A stretch of DNA of 64,000 nt. Source: Gemelliphila asaccharolytica (GTDB lineage: Bacteria; Bacillota; Bacilli; Staphylococcales; Gemellaceae). The number at the start of each line of letters is the position of its first letter. The stretch's first letter is position 1. Location: assembly GCF_001553005.1 (NCBI RefSeq), contig NZ_KQ959874.1:31200-95199 (forward strand). The letters run 5' to 3'. Shown here in pieces: positions 54,598 through 63,380 of this stretch. The position numbers were made by a program, and so were the translations under genes. The notes under the pieces are model-generated. The model worked only from the letters and a program-made list of their open reading frames with translations, was not told the DNA's origin and did no database searches.

Positions 54598-56685
54598 ATG
54601 TTTGAAGATAAAAAAGTATATAAAACTGAATGGTGTGGAAAACCTTTAGTAGCAGAAATAGGAGAAATGGCTCGACAAGCAAATGCTGCAGTTTTAATTA
54701 GATATGGAGAAACTGTTGTTTTAACAACTGCAGTATCTTCAAAAGAACCTAAAGATGTCGATTTTTTCCCACTTACAGTCAATTATGAAGAAAAAATGTA
54801 TTCAGTTGGGAAAATCCCTGGTGGTTTTTTGAGAAGAGAAGGTAGGGCAGGTTATGAAGCAACCTTAGCTGCTAGATTAATAGATAGACCTATAAGACCA
54901 CTTTTCGAAGATGGATTTAGAAATGAAATCCAAGTAACCTCTACAGTTTTATCTGTTGAATACGATTGCGATCCTGTAATGGCTGCCATGCTAGGAAGTT
55001 CGTTGTCTTTATCTATTTCAGATATTCCCTTTAAAGGGCCTATTGCTGGTGTTACTGTAGGTTATGTAAATAATAAATTTGTAATTAACCCTAATGTTGA
55101 ATTATTAGAAAATTCACTTATAGATTTGAAAGTAGCTGGAACAAAAGATGCTATAAATATGGTAGAAGCAGGTTCAAAAGAAGTTTCAGAAGATATTATG
55201 CTAGAAGCAATAATGTTTGGCCATGAAGAAATAAAAAAATTAATAAAATTTCAAGAAAAAATAATTGAAGAAATAGGTAAGAATAAAATCGAAGTGCTTA
55301 TAAAAGAAATAGATAATCAAATATATGATAATATATATTTAAATTATATTAATAAAATACAAAAAGCAATAATGATTAAAGATAAAAAATCAAGAGATGA
55401 ACAGATATCTAGCATAAAAAATGAAATTATATCATTATATGAAAATAAAGAAGAAGATTTTGATATAGTTATAAATGAAGTACAGAAAGCATTTGATAAA
55501 ATTGTAAAAAATGAAGTTAGAAGAGAGATTATAGAAAATAAAAGACGACCAGATGGTAGGGGTATTAGAGAGATAAGACCATTAGAATCAAGAATTGATA
55601 TCCTTCCACGAGCACATGGGTCGGCTCTATTTACAAGAGGTCAAACTCAATCTTTGGGGGTAGTAACATTAGGAAATATATCAGATGAGCAGATAATAGA
55701 CGATCTTACTTTAGAAGAAAATAAGAGATTTATGTTACATTATAATTTTCCATCTTTTTCAGTGGGAGAGATAGGTTTTAGTAGAGCTCCAGGAAGAAGA
55801 GAAATAGGACATGGTGCACTAGGAGAAAGAGCTTTAAGCCAAGTTATTCCGTCTAAAGAAGAATTTCCGTATACAATAAGAGTGGTTTCTGAAATACTAG
55901 AATCTAATGGTTCTAGTTCTCAAGCAACAATATGTTCTTCTTCTATGGCATTAATGGCAGCAGGAGTGCCAATAAAAAAACAGGTAGCAGGAATAGCTAT
56001 GGGATTAGTAAAACAAGAAGAAAATTATACTATTCTTACAGATATTCAAGGAATGGAAGATCATTTAGGAGACATGGATTTTAAAGTTGCTGGGACTAAA
56101 GATGGGATAACAGCTCTACAGATGGATATAAAAATAGATGGTATAAACAGAGACATACTGAAAGAATCTTTAGAACAAGCAAAAGAAGGAAGATTTCAAA
56201 TATTGGAGCATATGAATAAGATAATTTCTGAACCAAGAAAAAATGTATCAAAATACGCTCCTAAAATAAAAACAATAAAAATAAAACCTGCTAAAATAAA
56301 AGATGTTATAGGATCAGGTGGAAAAACCATTAACGAAATTATAGAAAAAACAGGTGTGAAAATAGATATAGAACAAAATGGTGATGTATTTATAAGTTCT
56401 CTAAATATAGAAGAAATAGAAAATGCAATTAAAATAATTAATGAAATTGTTAGGGAAGCTGAAATAGGAGAAAAATATTTAGCTACAGTGAGAAGAATTG
56501 AAAAATTTGGAGCATTTGTAGAATTATTCCCTGGTACAGATGCATTAGTTAGAATATCAAAATTATCTAAAAAACGAATAGATAAAGTAGAGGATGTTGT
56601 TAAATTAGGAGATAGTATAAAAGTTAAAGTTATAAAAATAGATGAAAAAGGAAGAGTTGATGCAGCAGTAGTTTTTGAAGATTAG
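54598..56685 (+). CDS. pnp: Polyribonucleotide nucleotidyltransferase
   Basis: A 695-residue phosphorolytic 3'-5' exoribonuclease. Two RNase PH-like domains: the first from residue 5 to about 215 ([29 protein letters not shown]), the second from about 320 to 540 ([44 protein letters not shown]). They are followed by a KH domain ([16 protein letters not shown], about 568-583) and an S1 domain (about 620-690). An in-frame ATG at 54583 precedes the ATG at 54598; GGAAGGAAG sits before the latter, so 54598 is chosen. Confidence 0.96.
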   Translation: MFEDKKVYKTEWCGKPLVAEIGEMARQANAAVLIRYGETVVLTTAVSSKEPKDVDFFPLTVNYEEKMYSVGKIPGGFLRREGRAGYEATLAARLIDRPIRPLFEDGFRNEIQVTSTVLSVEYDCDPVMAAMLGSSLSLSISDIPFKGPIAGVTVGYVNNKFVINPNVELLENSLIDLKVAGTKDAINMVEAGSKEVSEDIMLEAIMFGHEEIKKLIKFQEKIIEEIGKNKIEVLIKEIDNQIYDNIYLNYINKIQKAIMIKDKKSRDEQISSIKNEIISLYENKEEDFDIVINEVQKAFDKIVKNEVRREIIENKRRPDGRGIREIRPLESRIDILPRAHGSALFTRGQTQSLGVVTLGNISDEQIIDDLTLEENKRFMLHYNFPSFSVGEIGFSRAPGRREIGHGALGERALSQVIPSKEEFPYTIRVVSEILESNGSSSQATICSSSMALMAAGVPIKKQVAGIAMGLVKQEENYTILTDIQGMEDHLGDMDFKVAGTKDGITALQMDIKIDGINRDILKESLEQAKEGRFQILEHMNKIISEPRKNVSKYAPKIKTIKIKPAKIKDVIGSGGKTINEIIEKTGVKIDIEQNGDVFISSLNIEEIENAIKIINEIVREAEIGEKYLATVRRIEKFGAFVELFPGTDALVRISKLSKKRIDKVEDVVKLGDSIKVKVIKIDEKGRVDAAVVFED

Positions 56686-56697
56686 GAAGGAATATGA

Positions 56698-56937
56698 ATG
56701 AATTTATTCTTAAAAAAAAGAAAAGGGTTGTACATATATTTTAAGCATACGAAAGATATAAATAAATTAAAAAAATATGGAAATATAATTGTTTGTTCAG
56801 CAAAAAATAGGTATTTATATATGTATACAGATGAGGATAAAATAGATGATGTAATTTATGAACTTAGTAATAAAAGATACATAAATAAATTAATAAAATC
56901 TGAGTTAGCAGAATTATATTCAAGTTTTGATAAATAA
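56698..56937 (+). CDS. ylbG: YlbG family protein (DUF2129)
   Basis: A 79-residue protein (FLKKRKGLYIYFKHTKDINKL...YLYMYTDEDK) that matches the DUF2129/YlbG family of Bacilli. Its role is unknown. It precedes rsmD and coaD exactly as in Bacillus. An alternative ATG at 56694 is in another frame and gives no family match. GGAAGGAA precedes the start. Confidence 0.85.
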   Translation: MNLFLKKRKGLYIYFKHTKDINKLKKYGNIIVCSAKNRYLYMYTDEDKIDDVIYELSNKRYINKLIKSELAELYSSFDK

Positions 56938-56951
56938 TTTTATGAGGGTAT

Positions 56952-57503
56952 ATGAGGGTAATATCTGGAAAATATAAATCTATAAAATTGAATAGTTTAG
57001 CTGGTATGACTACTAGACCAACAACAGATAAAGTAAAAGAAAGTATTTTTAATATGATATCATGCGATAATGATAATATTTTAGATCTTTTTTCTGGTAG
57101 TGGAGCATTAGGAATAGAGGCCTTAAGTAGAGGTGCGAAATATGTTGTATTTATTGATGGTAGTTCAGCTGCCATTAAAGTTATAAGAAATAATTTAAAA
57201 AAATGTAATATAGAAGATAAAAAATATTCACTATATAGAAATGATTTTTTACGTTCAATTAAAATATTTTCTAAAAAAAGTGAAAAATTTGATTTAATAT
57301 TTCTAGATCCTCCTTATAATAAAAATCTTTTAAATATTTCATTAGAGAATTTAATAAAATATGATATTTGTAATGAAAATTGCAAAATTATTTGCGAATA
57401 TTCAAGTGATGAAAAAATAAATTATAAAAATGAAAAATTACATACATATAAAGAGAAAAAATATGGTAAAATTACTGTAAGTATTTATGTTTATAGGAGA
57501 TAA
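56952..57503 (+). CDS. rsmD: 16S rRNA (guanine-966-N2)-methyltransferase
   Basis: A 183-residue Rossmann-fold methyltransferase that modifies G966. Start MRVISGKYKSIKLNS, the conserved TTRPTTDKVKESIFNM, ILDLFSGSGALGIEALSRG (about residues 39-57) and the catalytic FLDPPYN (about 120-126) are present. Its start lies in a 10-base tandem duplication (TATGAGGGTA twice, 56941-56960). The first copy gives a competing ATG at 56942 in another frame that stops after 11 codons. Confidence 0.93.
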   Translation: MRVISGKYKSIKLNSLAGMTTRPTTDKVKESIFNMISCDNDNILDLFSGSGALGIEALSRGAKYVVFIDGSSAAIKVIRNNLKKCNIEDKKYSLYRNDFLRSIKIFSKKSEKFDLIFLDPPYNKNLLNISLENLIKYDICNENCKIICEYSSDEKINYKNEKLHTYKEKKYGKITVSIYVYRR

Positions 57504-57506
57504 AAA

Positions 57507-58007
57507 TTGAAAAAAATAGCTATAGTACCGGGGAGCTTTGATCCGATAACAAATGGTCATTTAGATATTATAAAGAGAAGTAGCAAAATATTTGATGAAG
57601 TTATAATAGCAATACTTGTAAATCCAGAGAAAAAATACTTGTTTACAACAGATGAAAGAAAAAAAATGATTGAAAAAATTTTAGACGATATGCCTAATTT
57701 AAAAAATGTAAAAGTTGATAGTTTTTCTGGACTTTTAGTACATTATGCTAAAAAAGTAAAATCAAATATAATAGTAAGAGGACTAAGAGCAGTAACGGAT
57801 TTTGAATATGAAATGCAATTAACATCTATGAATAAAGCATTAGATAAGAATATAGAAACGTTCTATATGATGACAACAACAAAATATTCTTTTATAAGTT
57901 CTAGTGCAGTTAAAGGAGTTTCGGGCTTTGGTGCTGATCTTACAAAATTTGTCCCCAGAATTGTAGCTGAATGTTTAGAAAAAAAAATAAGAGAGGTTAG
58001 TCATTGA
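57507..58007 (+). CDS. coaD: Phosphopantetheine adenylyltransferase
   Basis: A 166-residue enzyme for the fourth step of CoA synthesis. The start codon is TTG, with AGGAGA upstream. Key motifs: VPGSFDPITNGHLDII (about residues 6-21, GH in the nucleotide site), IVRGLRAVTDFEYE (about 88-101) and SISSSAVKG-like SFISSSAVKG (about 127-136). Its stop overlaps the TTG start of murG. With coaBC and panF the window codes for much of the CoA pathway. Confidence 0.95.
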   Translation: MKKIAIVPGSFDPITNGHLDIIKRSSKIFDEVIIAILVNPEKKYLFTTDERKKMIEKILDDMPNLKNVKVDSFSGLLVHYAKKVKSNIIVRGLRAVTDFEYEMQLTSMNKALDKNIETFYMMTTTKYSFISSSAVKGVSGFGADLTKFVPRIVAECLEKKIREVSH

Positions 58008-59095
58008 AAAAAGTTTTATTTACAGGTGGAGGTTCTGTAGGACATGTTTCTGTCAATATAGCACTAATACCAGTATTCAAAAAAAATAATTATAAAATTT
58101 CTTATATAGGAAGTAAAAAAGGAATAGAGAAAGAAATGATTCGAACTATAGATGGTGTGGATTATTTTGAAATAAGTACAGGAAAGCTTAGAAGGTATTT
58201 TTCATTAGAAAATTTTATAGACATATTTAAAGTTATAAAAGGTATAGTAGATTCAATATTTATATTAAAAAAAATAAAACCAGATTTTATATTTTCTAAA
58301 GGCGGTTTTGTTAGTGTTCCAGTATGTATAGCAGCAAAAATTTTGAAAATACCTACTATATTACATGAATCAGATTTAACACCAGGGTTAGCAAATAAAA
58401 TAAATATAAAATTTTCAAAGTTTATTTTTACTACCTTTAAAGAAACGCTTAAATTTCTACCTCCAAATAAATCAAAACAAATAGGAGTTATAGTAAGGGA
58501 GAAAATTTATTCTGGGAATAAAGAAAAAGCATATTGTTTATTGAAATCGAAATCAAATAAACCTACTATTTTGGTTATTGGAGGATCGTTAGGTTCTAAG
58601 GTAATAAATGAATATATTTGGAATAATGTAAAAAAATTTACTGAGTATTTTCAAATAATTCATGTTGTTGGGAAAAATTTTTATAATTACTCAATAGAAG
58701 AAAAAGGATATTATCAATTTGAATTTTTGAAAGAAGATTTATTTGATATTTTTAAAATTACAGATTTTGCTATAACAAGAGCCGGTGCAAATTCTATTTA
58801 TGAATTTTTAGCATTAGATATTCCTACAATATTGATTCCTTTGGGAACAAATCAAAGTAGGGGAGATCAAATACAAAATGCAAACTATTTTAAAAATAAT
58901 AATTTTTCAAAAGTAATAAATGAAGAAAAAATTCATGAACTAACTTTACCTTATTTACAAAAATTTTATGAGAATATAGATAATATAAGAAATTCAATTA
59001 AAATTTATAAAGAGAATAATAATATAATAAATAATCCAGAAAATTTTTATAATATTATTATTTCTATTTTAGAGGAAGACTATGGAAAAAAATAA
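58004..59095 (+). CDS. murG: UDP-GlcNAc:undecaprenyl-diphospho-MurNAc-pentapeptide GlcNAc transferase
   Basis: A 363-residue GT28 glycosyltransferase that completes lipid II at the inner face of the membrane. The N-terminal glycine loop FTGGGSVGHVSVNIAL (about residues 6-21), SKGGFVSVPVCIAA (about 101-114), HESDLTPGLAN (about 124) and the C-terminal donor site GGSLGSKVIN (about 193) and RAGANSIYEFLALDIPTILIPL (about 260-281) are present. The start codon is TTG, embedded in the coaD stop (TTGA), with GAGAGG 7 bases upstream. It overlaps the PAP2 gene by 14 bases. Confidence 0.93.
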   Translation: MKKVLFTGGGSVGHVSVNIALIPVFKKNNYKISYIGSKKGIEKEMIRTIDGVDYFEISTGKLRRYFSLENFIDIFKVIKGIVDSIFILKKIKPDFIFSKGGFVSVPVCIAAKILKIPTILHESDLTPGLANKINIKFSKFIFTTFKETLKFLPPNKSKQIGVIVREKIYSGNKEKAYCLLKSKSNKPTILVIGGSLGSKVINEYIWNNVKKFTEYFQIIHVVGKNFYNYSIEEKGYYQFEFLKEDLFDIFKITDFAITRAGANSIYEFLALDIPTILIPLGTNQSRGDQIQNANYFKNNNFSKVINEEKIHELTLPYLQKFYENIDNIRNSIKIYKENNNIINNPENFYNIIISILEEDYGKK

Positions 59096-59702
59096 TTTTA
59101 AAATGTATTTAAAAATACTAGCATTTATTGTTATATTGTTTGTTATAAAAATTTATCCTAATAATTTTTTTGATGAATTTATATCAAACATAATGATAAC
59201 AACTTTTAATAATAATTTTGTGAGTATATTAGCAAAAATTTTATCTACAATATTCTATGATAAATTTTTAATTTTATTAATGCTAATTATTTTTATTTTA
59301 TTAGTTAAAATAAAAGAATATAAAAAGGCATCATTTATTTTTTTTGTATTAGCATTTGGCACAGTTATAACATTGTTGATTAAAAAAATTGTTATGAGAG
59401 TAAGACCCTTGCCAGATATATTTTCGGGAGGGAGTTTTCCAAGTGGTCATTCAGTTGTAATTGTTTTATTTTTTTTATCGATGTCTTTGTTGATAAATAA
59501 AAATTACTTATTTAAGAGAATAGGATACGTATTTATTTTTTTGATACCTCTATCAAGAGTTATTTTAGGTGCTCATTATCCTACTGATGTTATAGGAGGA
59601 GTATTATTAGGACTTATTTCAATAGATATTGGAAAAATATATTATTTAAAATTATATAAATTTGTTACCAAATTAAAAGGAAAATTTTATGAAAGTAAAT
59701 AA
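59082..59702 (+). CDS. PAP2-family membrane phosphatase
   Basis: A 206-residue protein with about six membrane segments and the complete three-part phosphatase signature: KKIVMRVRP (about residues 103-111), PSGHS (about 122-126) and SRVILGAHYPTD (about 162-173). Candidates for substrate are undecaprenyl pyrophosphate or phosphatidylglycerol phosphate. The position after murG supports a role in recycling the lipid carrier of wall synthesis. It overlaps its neighbours on both sides by 14 bases, indicating tight coupling. Confidence 0.88.
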   Translation: MEKNNFKMYLKILAFIVILFVIKIYPNNFFDEFISNIMITTFNNNFVSILAKILSTIFYDKFLILLMLIIFILLVKIKEYKKASFIFFVLAFGTVITLLIKKIVMRVRPLPDIFSGGSFPSGHSVVIVLFFLSMSLLINKNYLFKRIGYVFIFLIPLSRVILGAHYPTDVIGGVLLGLISIDIGKIYYLKLYKFVTKLKGKFYESK

Positions 59703-59943
59703 AGATTATATATATGCAATTTTTTTAGTTATAATTCATTTTATTCTCTGGTACTATTTTGCGTATGTAAAATTTGCAAATCAAAGTGTAAAAGATTATA
59801 AATATATATTAGGTTTGCCAGAATGGTTTTTTTACAGCACTATAGTAACAAGTATTTTTGTAATTTTGTTACTTATTATATTTTGTCATATTATTTTTAA
59901 AAATGATAATGTGAAAGATGAAGAAGGAGAAGACTGTGATTAA
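59689..59943 (+). CDS. YhdT-like membrane protein (DUF997)
   Basis: An 84-residue protein with two membrane segments (about 8-28 and 44-67) and a charged tail (VKDEEGEDCD). The LGLPEWFFYST motif is typical of DUF997/YhdT, a small protein encoded directly upstream of panF in many bacteria and perhaps a subunit of the pantothenate symporter. It overlaps the PAP2 gene upstream and the panF start downstream. Confidence 0.82.
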   Translation: MKVNKDYIYAIFLVIIHFILWYYFAYVKFANQSVKDYKYILGLPEWFFYSTIVTSIFVILLLIIFCHIIFKNDNVKDEEGEDCD

Positions 59944-61396
59944 TCATATAAATATAAAAATTTTACTATTATTAATGATTATTTTTTTAACAATAGTTTT
60001 TTGCCCTTTAATTTTTAATCTTTTAAATAAAACTAAAATAAAAAGTTCATTTTTGGAAAAATATTATTTAGCTGATAGGAATATTTCAGGATTAGTTTTG
60101 GCTATAACATTAATGTCAACTTATGGGTCAGCATCGACATTTCTTTCTGGGCCTGGAATGGCTTATAGATTGGGATTAGGATGGGTTTTATTAGCAGTAA
60201 TTCAAGTTACGGCTGGATATTTTGTTTTGTTAGTTTTAGCCAAAAAATTTAAAAAAGAGGCAAAAAAAATAAATGCAATAACTATTACAGATTATTTAAA
60301 ATATAGATATAATTCAAAAAAGTTAGCTTATGTTTCCACATTTTCAATGCTTTTATTTTTAATAACATCTATGTCTGGGCAATGGATAGGAGCAGGAAAA
60401 CTTTTATCATCATTATTAAATATTGATTATAAATTTTGTATATTAATATTTTCTGTTTTAATATTCTTATGTGTATTTTTTGGTGGTTTAAAAAACATTT
60501 TAATTACTGACATGATACAAGGACTTATAATGATTTTTTCTACTATTATACTATTAATTTTTATTTTAAATTTTGGTGGTGGTATCAATAATATAATGGA
60601 TAGTTTATACCAACAAAATGAAAATTTATTAACCCCATATGGATCTAATGGAAGCCTTACGGCAACATATGTATCATCATTTTGGGTTTTGGTAGGTGTA
60701 GGATTAATAGGAATACCTCATGTCGCTATAAATTCTATGTTGTATAAAAATAAAAAAAGTTTAAAACAGTCTATTTTGATAGGTACTGTAGTAATATTTA
60801 TTGTTATGTTCGGAGTTCATTTTATAGGGGTTTTAGCAAGAGGCATATTTTCAGATATAAAAGATTTTGATTCTGTAATACCTATTATTTCTCTTAGAAT
60901 TCTTCCGTGGTATCTAGCAGCAATTGTATTATCAGCACCGATGGCTGCAATAGTTACTACTGTAAATGCACAATTTTTACTTATTTCGTCAAGTTTTACT
61001 AAGGATATAATACAAAGTATAAATTATTTTAAACAAAAAATTAAAGATAATAAAATTCGTTATGTAATATATATATCAAATTTAATTATTATTTTATTAG
61101 CAATAATGATTAGTTTAAGACCAACATCATTAATAGTAGAAATTAATTTATTTGCATTTGGGGGATTAGAAGCTACTTTCTTGTGGCCTATACTTTTAGG
61201 ATTATTTTGGAGTAAAGCAGAAAAAAATGGTGCGTTTTTATCAATTATATCAGGTTTAATATCTTATATTTATTTTAAAAAAATATCTAAAATAACATAT
61301 ATAGAGCCTGTTGTAATATCACTTTTAATTTCACTTATTATTTTTGTATTAGTGTCAAGTATTATATATAAAAAACAAACAAGGAGAATAAAATGA
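59936..61396 (+). CDS. panF: Sodium/pantothenate symporter
   Basis: A 486-residue member of the SSS family with about 13 membrane segments. LADRNISGLVLAITLMSTYGSASTFLSGPGMAYR (in two parts, about residues 42-75), AITITDYLKYRY (about 107) and the sodium-site region of helix 8 (VTTVNAQFLLISSSFTKDI) are conserved. An in-frame ATG at 59918 exists, but AAGGAGA at 59924-59930 points to the GTG at 59936. It imports the precursor for the CoA pathway encoded by coaBC and coaD. It overlaps a small gene by 4 bases. Confidence 0.92.
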   Translation: MINHINIKILLLLMIIFLTIVFCPLIFNLLNKTKIKSSFLEKYYLADRNISGLVLAITLMSTYGSASTFLSGPGMAYRLGLGWVLLAVIQVTAGYFVLLVLAKKFKKEAKKINAITITDYLKYRYNSKKLAYVSTFSMLLFLITSMSGQWIGAGKLLSSLLNIDYKFCILIFSVLIFLCVFFGGLKNILITDMIQGLIMIFSTIILLIFILNFGGGINNIMDSLYQQNENLLTPYGSNGSLTATYVSSFWVLVGVGLIGIPHVAINSMLYKNKKSLKQSILIGTVVIFIVMFGVHFIGVLARGIFSDIKDFDSVIPIISLRILPWYLAAIVLSAPMAAIVTTVNAQFLLISSSFTKDIIQSINYFKQKIKDNKIRYVIYISNLIIILLAIMISLRPTSLIVEINLFAFGGLEATFLWPILLGLFWSKAEKNGAFLSIISGLISYIYFKKISKITYIEPVVISLLISLIIFVLVSSIIYKKQTRRIK

Positions 61397-61566
61397 AAAA
61401 AGTTAAAGTAACAAATGTAAATTCAAAAAAATTTAAAGTTAATAGTGTTTTAACAATAGGAAAAGTGTATGATGTTATAAATGAAACAGATGATTATATT
61501 TTTATAAGAGATAATTCAGGTAAGATAGGAGGATTTTATAAAAATTATTTTGAAGAAGTAAAATAA
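61393..61566 (+). CDS. Small DUF6501-like protein
   Basis: A 57-residue protein. MKKVKVTNVNSKKFKVNSVL leads to TIGKVYDVINETDDYIFIRD and NSGKIGGFYKNYFEEVK. The GKVYDVINET and GGFYKNYF motifs resemble, from memory, the DUF6501 family found in Bacilli. AAGGAG (61381-61386) precedes its ATG, and it overlaps the panF stop in an ATGA arrangement, so the protein is translated with panF. Function unknown. Confidence 0.75.
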   Translation: MKKVKVTNVNSKKFKVNSVLTIGKVYDVINETDDYIFIRDNSGKIGGFYKNYFEEVK

Positions 61567-61578
61567 TTAGGAGGAATT

Positions 61579-62037
61579 ATGAATAAAAAATTTAAAGAAA
61601 TATTTGTTTGGATAATATTAATAGTAATTTCACCAATATTTTTATTCCTATTTACTAATATTGGGAATATTGTGGCAAATAAAAATAATAAAAATGTGAC
61701 AGAAAATAAAAAAGAAATTTACCAAGAAATACCAAAAGAAAGTAAAAAAAATTCTAATCTTCCATCACCTGATGAAAGCAAAGAAAAGGTAGAAAATAAA
61801 AATGAAGTTAAAAATGATGTAAATGAAGAAGTTAAAAAGCAAGATAATGGAAAATTGGAAAAAGATAAAGAAATACAATATACTATAAAATCAGGAGATA
61901 CTTTATATTCTATATCTCAAGAACACTATGGAAATGATAATATTCAGAAAGGTATAGATTTAATAAAAAAATCAAATGAATTAGAAAATGATAATTTACA
62001 TGCAGGAGAAATCATTAAAATACCCAAATTAGATTAA
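61579..62037 (+). CDS. Membrane-anchored LysM domain protein
   Basis: A 152-residue protein with one membrane span (about residues 9-31), a charged, low-complexity Asn/Lys/Glu linker (about 32-98) and a C-terminal LysM domain (about 100-150: YTIKSGDTLYSISQEHYGND, then HAGEIIKIPKL). LysM binds N-acetylglucosamine in peptidoglycan. No catalytic domain is present, so it is a wall-binding or adapter protein. GGAGG precedes the ATG. A hairpin follows directly. Confidence 0.85.
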   Translation: MNKKFKEIFVWIILIVISPIFLFLFTNIGNIVANKNNKNVTENKKEIYQEIPKESKKNSNLPSPDESKEKVENKNEVKNDVNEEVKKQDNGKLEKDKEIQYTIKSGDTLYSISQEHYGNDNIQKGIDLIKKSNELENDNLHAGEIIKIPKLD

Positions 62038-62043
62038 TAACTT

Positions 62044-62097
62044 ATGAGTGTTATAAATGATGAAATTTACATTTAATTTATGATGCTCATTATTTTA
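62044..62097 (+). terminator. Terminator after the LysM gene
   Basis: ATGAGTGTTATAAAT (62044-62058) pairs with ATTTATGATGCTCAT (62076-62090), allowing G-U pairs and one mismatch, over a 17-base loop, followed by TATTTTATATTTAT. It separates the preceding operon from clpX. Confidence 0.6.
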
Positions 62098-62145
62098 TAT
62101 TTATAAGATATTAAATAAAATGATAAATTTTTTAGAGGAGAGAAA

Positions 62146-63369
62146 ATGACAGAAAGTAAAAAAATTTATTGTTCATTTTGCGGAAAAGACTCTAGTGAAG
62201 TTTTTAAGATAATAGCAGGAAATAATGTATATATATGTGATGAATGTGTAGAATTTTGCAAAGAGATGATAGATGAACAAAAACATTTAGATGAAGAAAA
62301 AGAAGTTAAAAATTTTAATTTACTAACACCACAGCAAATTTCAGATAAATTAGATGAATATGTAATTAGTCAAAAACACGCTAAGAGAGCTGTATCTGTT
62401 GCGGTTTATAACCATTACAAAAGAATAATGTTTGGTAAACAAAATGATGAATTGGAAATACAAAAGAGTAACATAGCTTTAATAGGAAGTACAGGATCAG
62501 GGAAAACATTAATAGCTCAAACTCTTGCTAAAATACTAGATGTTCCATTTGCTATATCCGATGCTACTACTCTTACAGAAGCAGGGTATGTAGGTGAAGA
62601 TGTAGAGAATATACTTTTAAGACTCATACAAAATGCAAATTATGATATTAAAAGAGCGGAAAAAGGAATAATTTATATAGATGAGATAGACAAAATAGCA
62701 AAAAAAGGAGAAAATGTTTCTATAACTAGAGATGTATCTGGAGAAGGAGTTCAACAAGCATTATTGAAAATTCTAGAAGGTACAGTAGCTAGTGTTCCTC
62801 CTAAAGGAGGAAGGAAACATCCAAATGAAGAAACAATAAAAATAAATACTAAAAATATTTTATTTATAGTAGGAGGAGCATTTTCTGGTATAGAAGAAAT
62901 AATTAAAAGAAGATTGGGAAGCAAAATTATAGGATTTTCTCAAGCAGAAACAGATATAGCAGGAAGTAGTGATAATAATGAAAATATTATTTCTCAAGTA
63001 AGACAAGAGGATTTAATAAAATATGGTATTATTCCTGAATTTATAGGAAGAGTTCCGATAATATGTTCTCTTAACGAACTTAAAGAGAAAGATTTAGTTA
63101 AAATCTTAACAGAACCAAAAAATTCTATTGTAAAACAGTATAAATATTTATTTAGTTTAGATAATGTAGATTTAGAAATCAAACCAGATGCATTGGTAGA
63201 AATATCAAAAGAATCTATTAAAAGAGGTACAGGAGCAAGAGGTTTACGATCAATAATAGAAGAACTTTTACAAGATGTTATGTTTGAAATTCCTAGCAAT
63301 TCTAAAGTAAAAAAATGTGAAATTACTAAAGAAAACATCTTGAATAAAACTAAACCTAAATTGTATTAA
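62146..63369 (+). CDS. clpX: ATP-dependent Clp protease ATP-binding subunit ClpX
   Basis: A 407-residue AAA+ unfoldase for ClpP. The zinc-binding domain is at about residues 7-40 ([11 protein letters not shown] and CDECVEFC). Walker [19 protein letters not shown] starts at about 115, Walker [17 protein letters not shown] at about 179, and the ClpP-contact loop region and C-terminal [19 protein letters not shown] sensor-2 segment are intact. Full length. GAGGAGAG precedes the ATG. It is followed by lon after 11 bases, as in other Bacilli. Confidence 0.96.
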   Translation: MTESKKIYCSFCGKDSSEVFKIIAGNNVYICDECVEFCKEMIDEQKHLDEEKEVKNFNLLTPQQISDKLDEYVISQKHAKRAVSVAVYNHYKRIMFGKQNDELEIQKSNIALIGSTGSGKTLIAQTLAKILDVPFAISDATTLTEAGYVGEDVENILLRLIQNANYDIKRAEKGIIYIDEIDKIAKKGENVSITRDVSGEGVQQALLKILEGTVASVPPKGGRKHPNEETIKINTKNILFIVGGAFSGIEEIIKRRLGSKIIGFSQAETDIAGSSDNNENIISQVRQEDLIKYGIIPEFIGRVPIICSLNELKEKDLVKILTEPKNSIVKQYKYLFSLDNVDLEIKPDALVEISKESIKRGTGARGLRSIIEELLQDVMFEIPSNSKVKKCEITKENILNKTKPKLY

Positions 63370-63380
63370 GGAGAATTATT

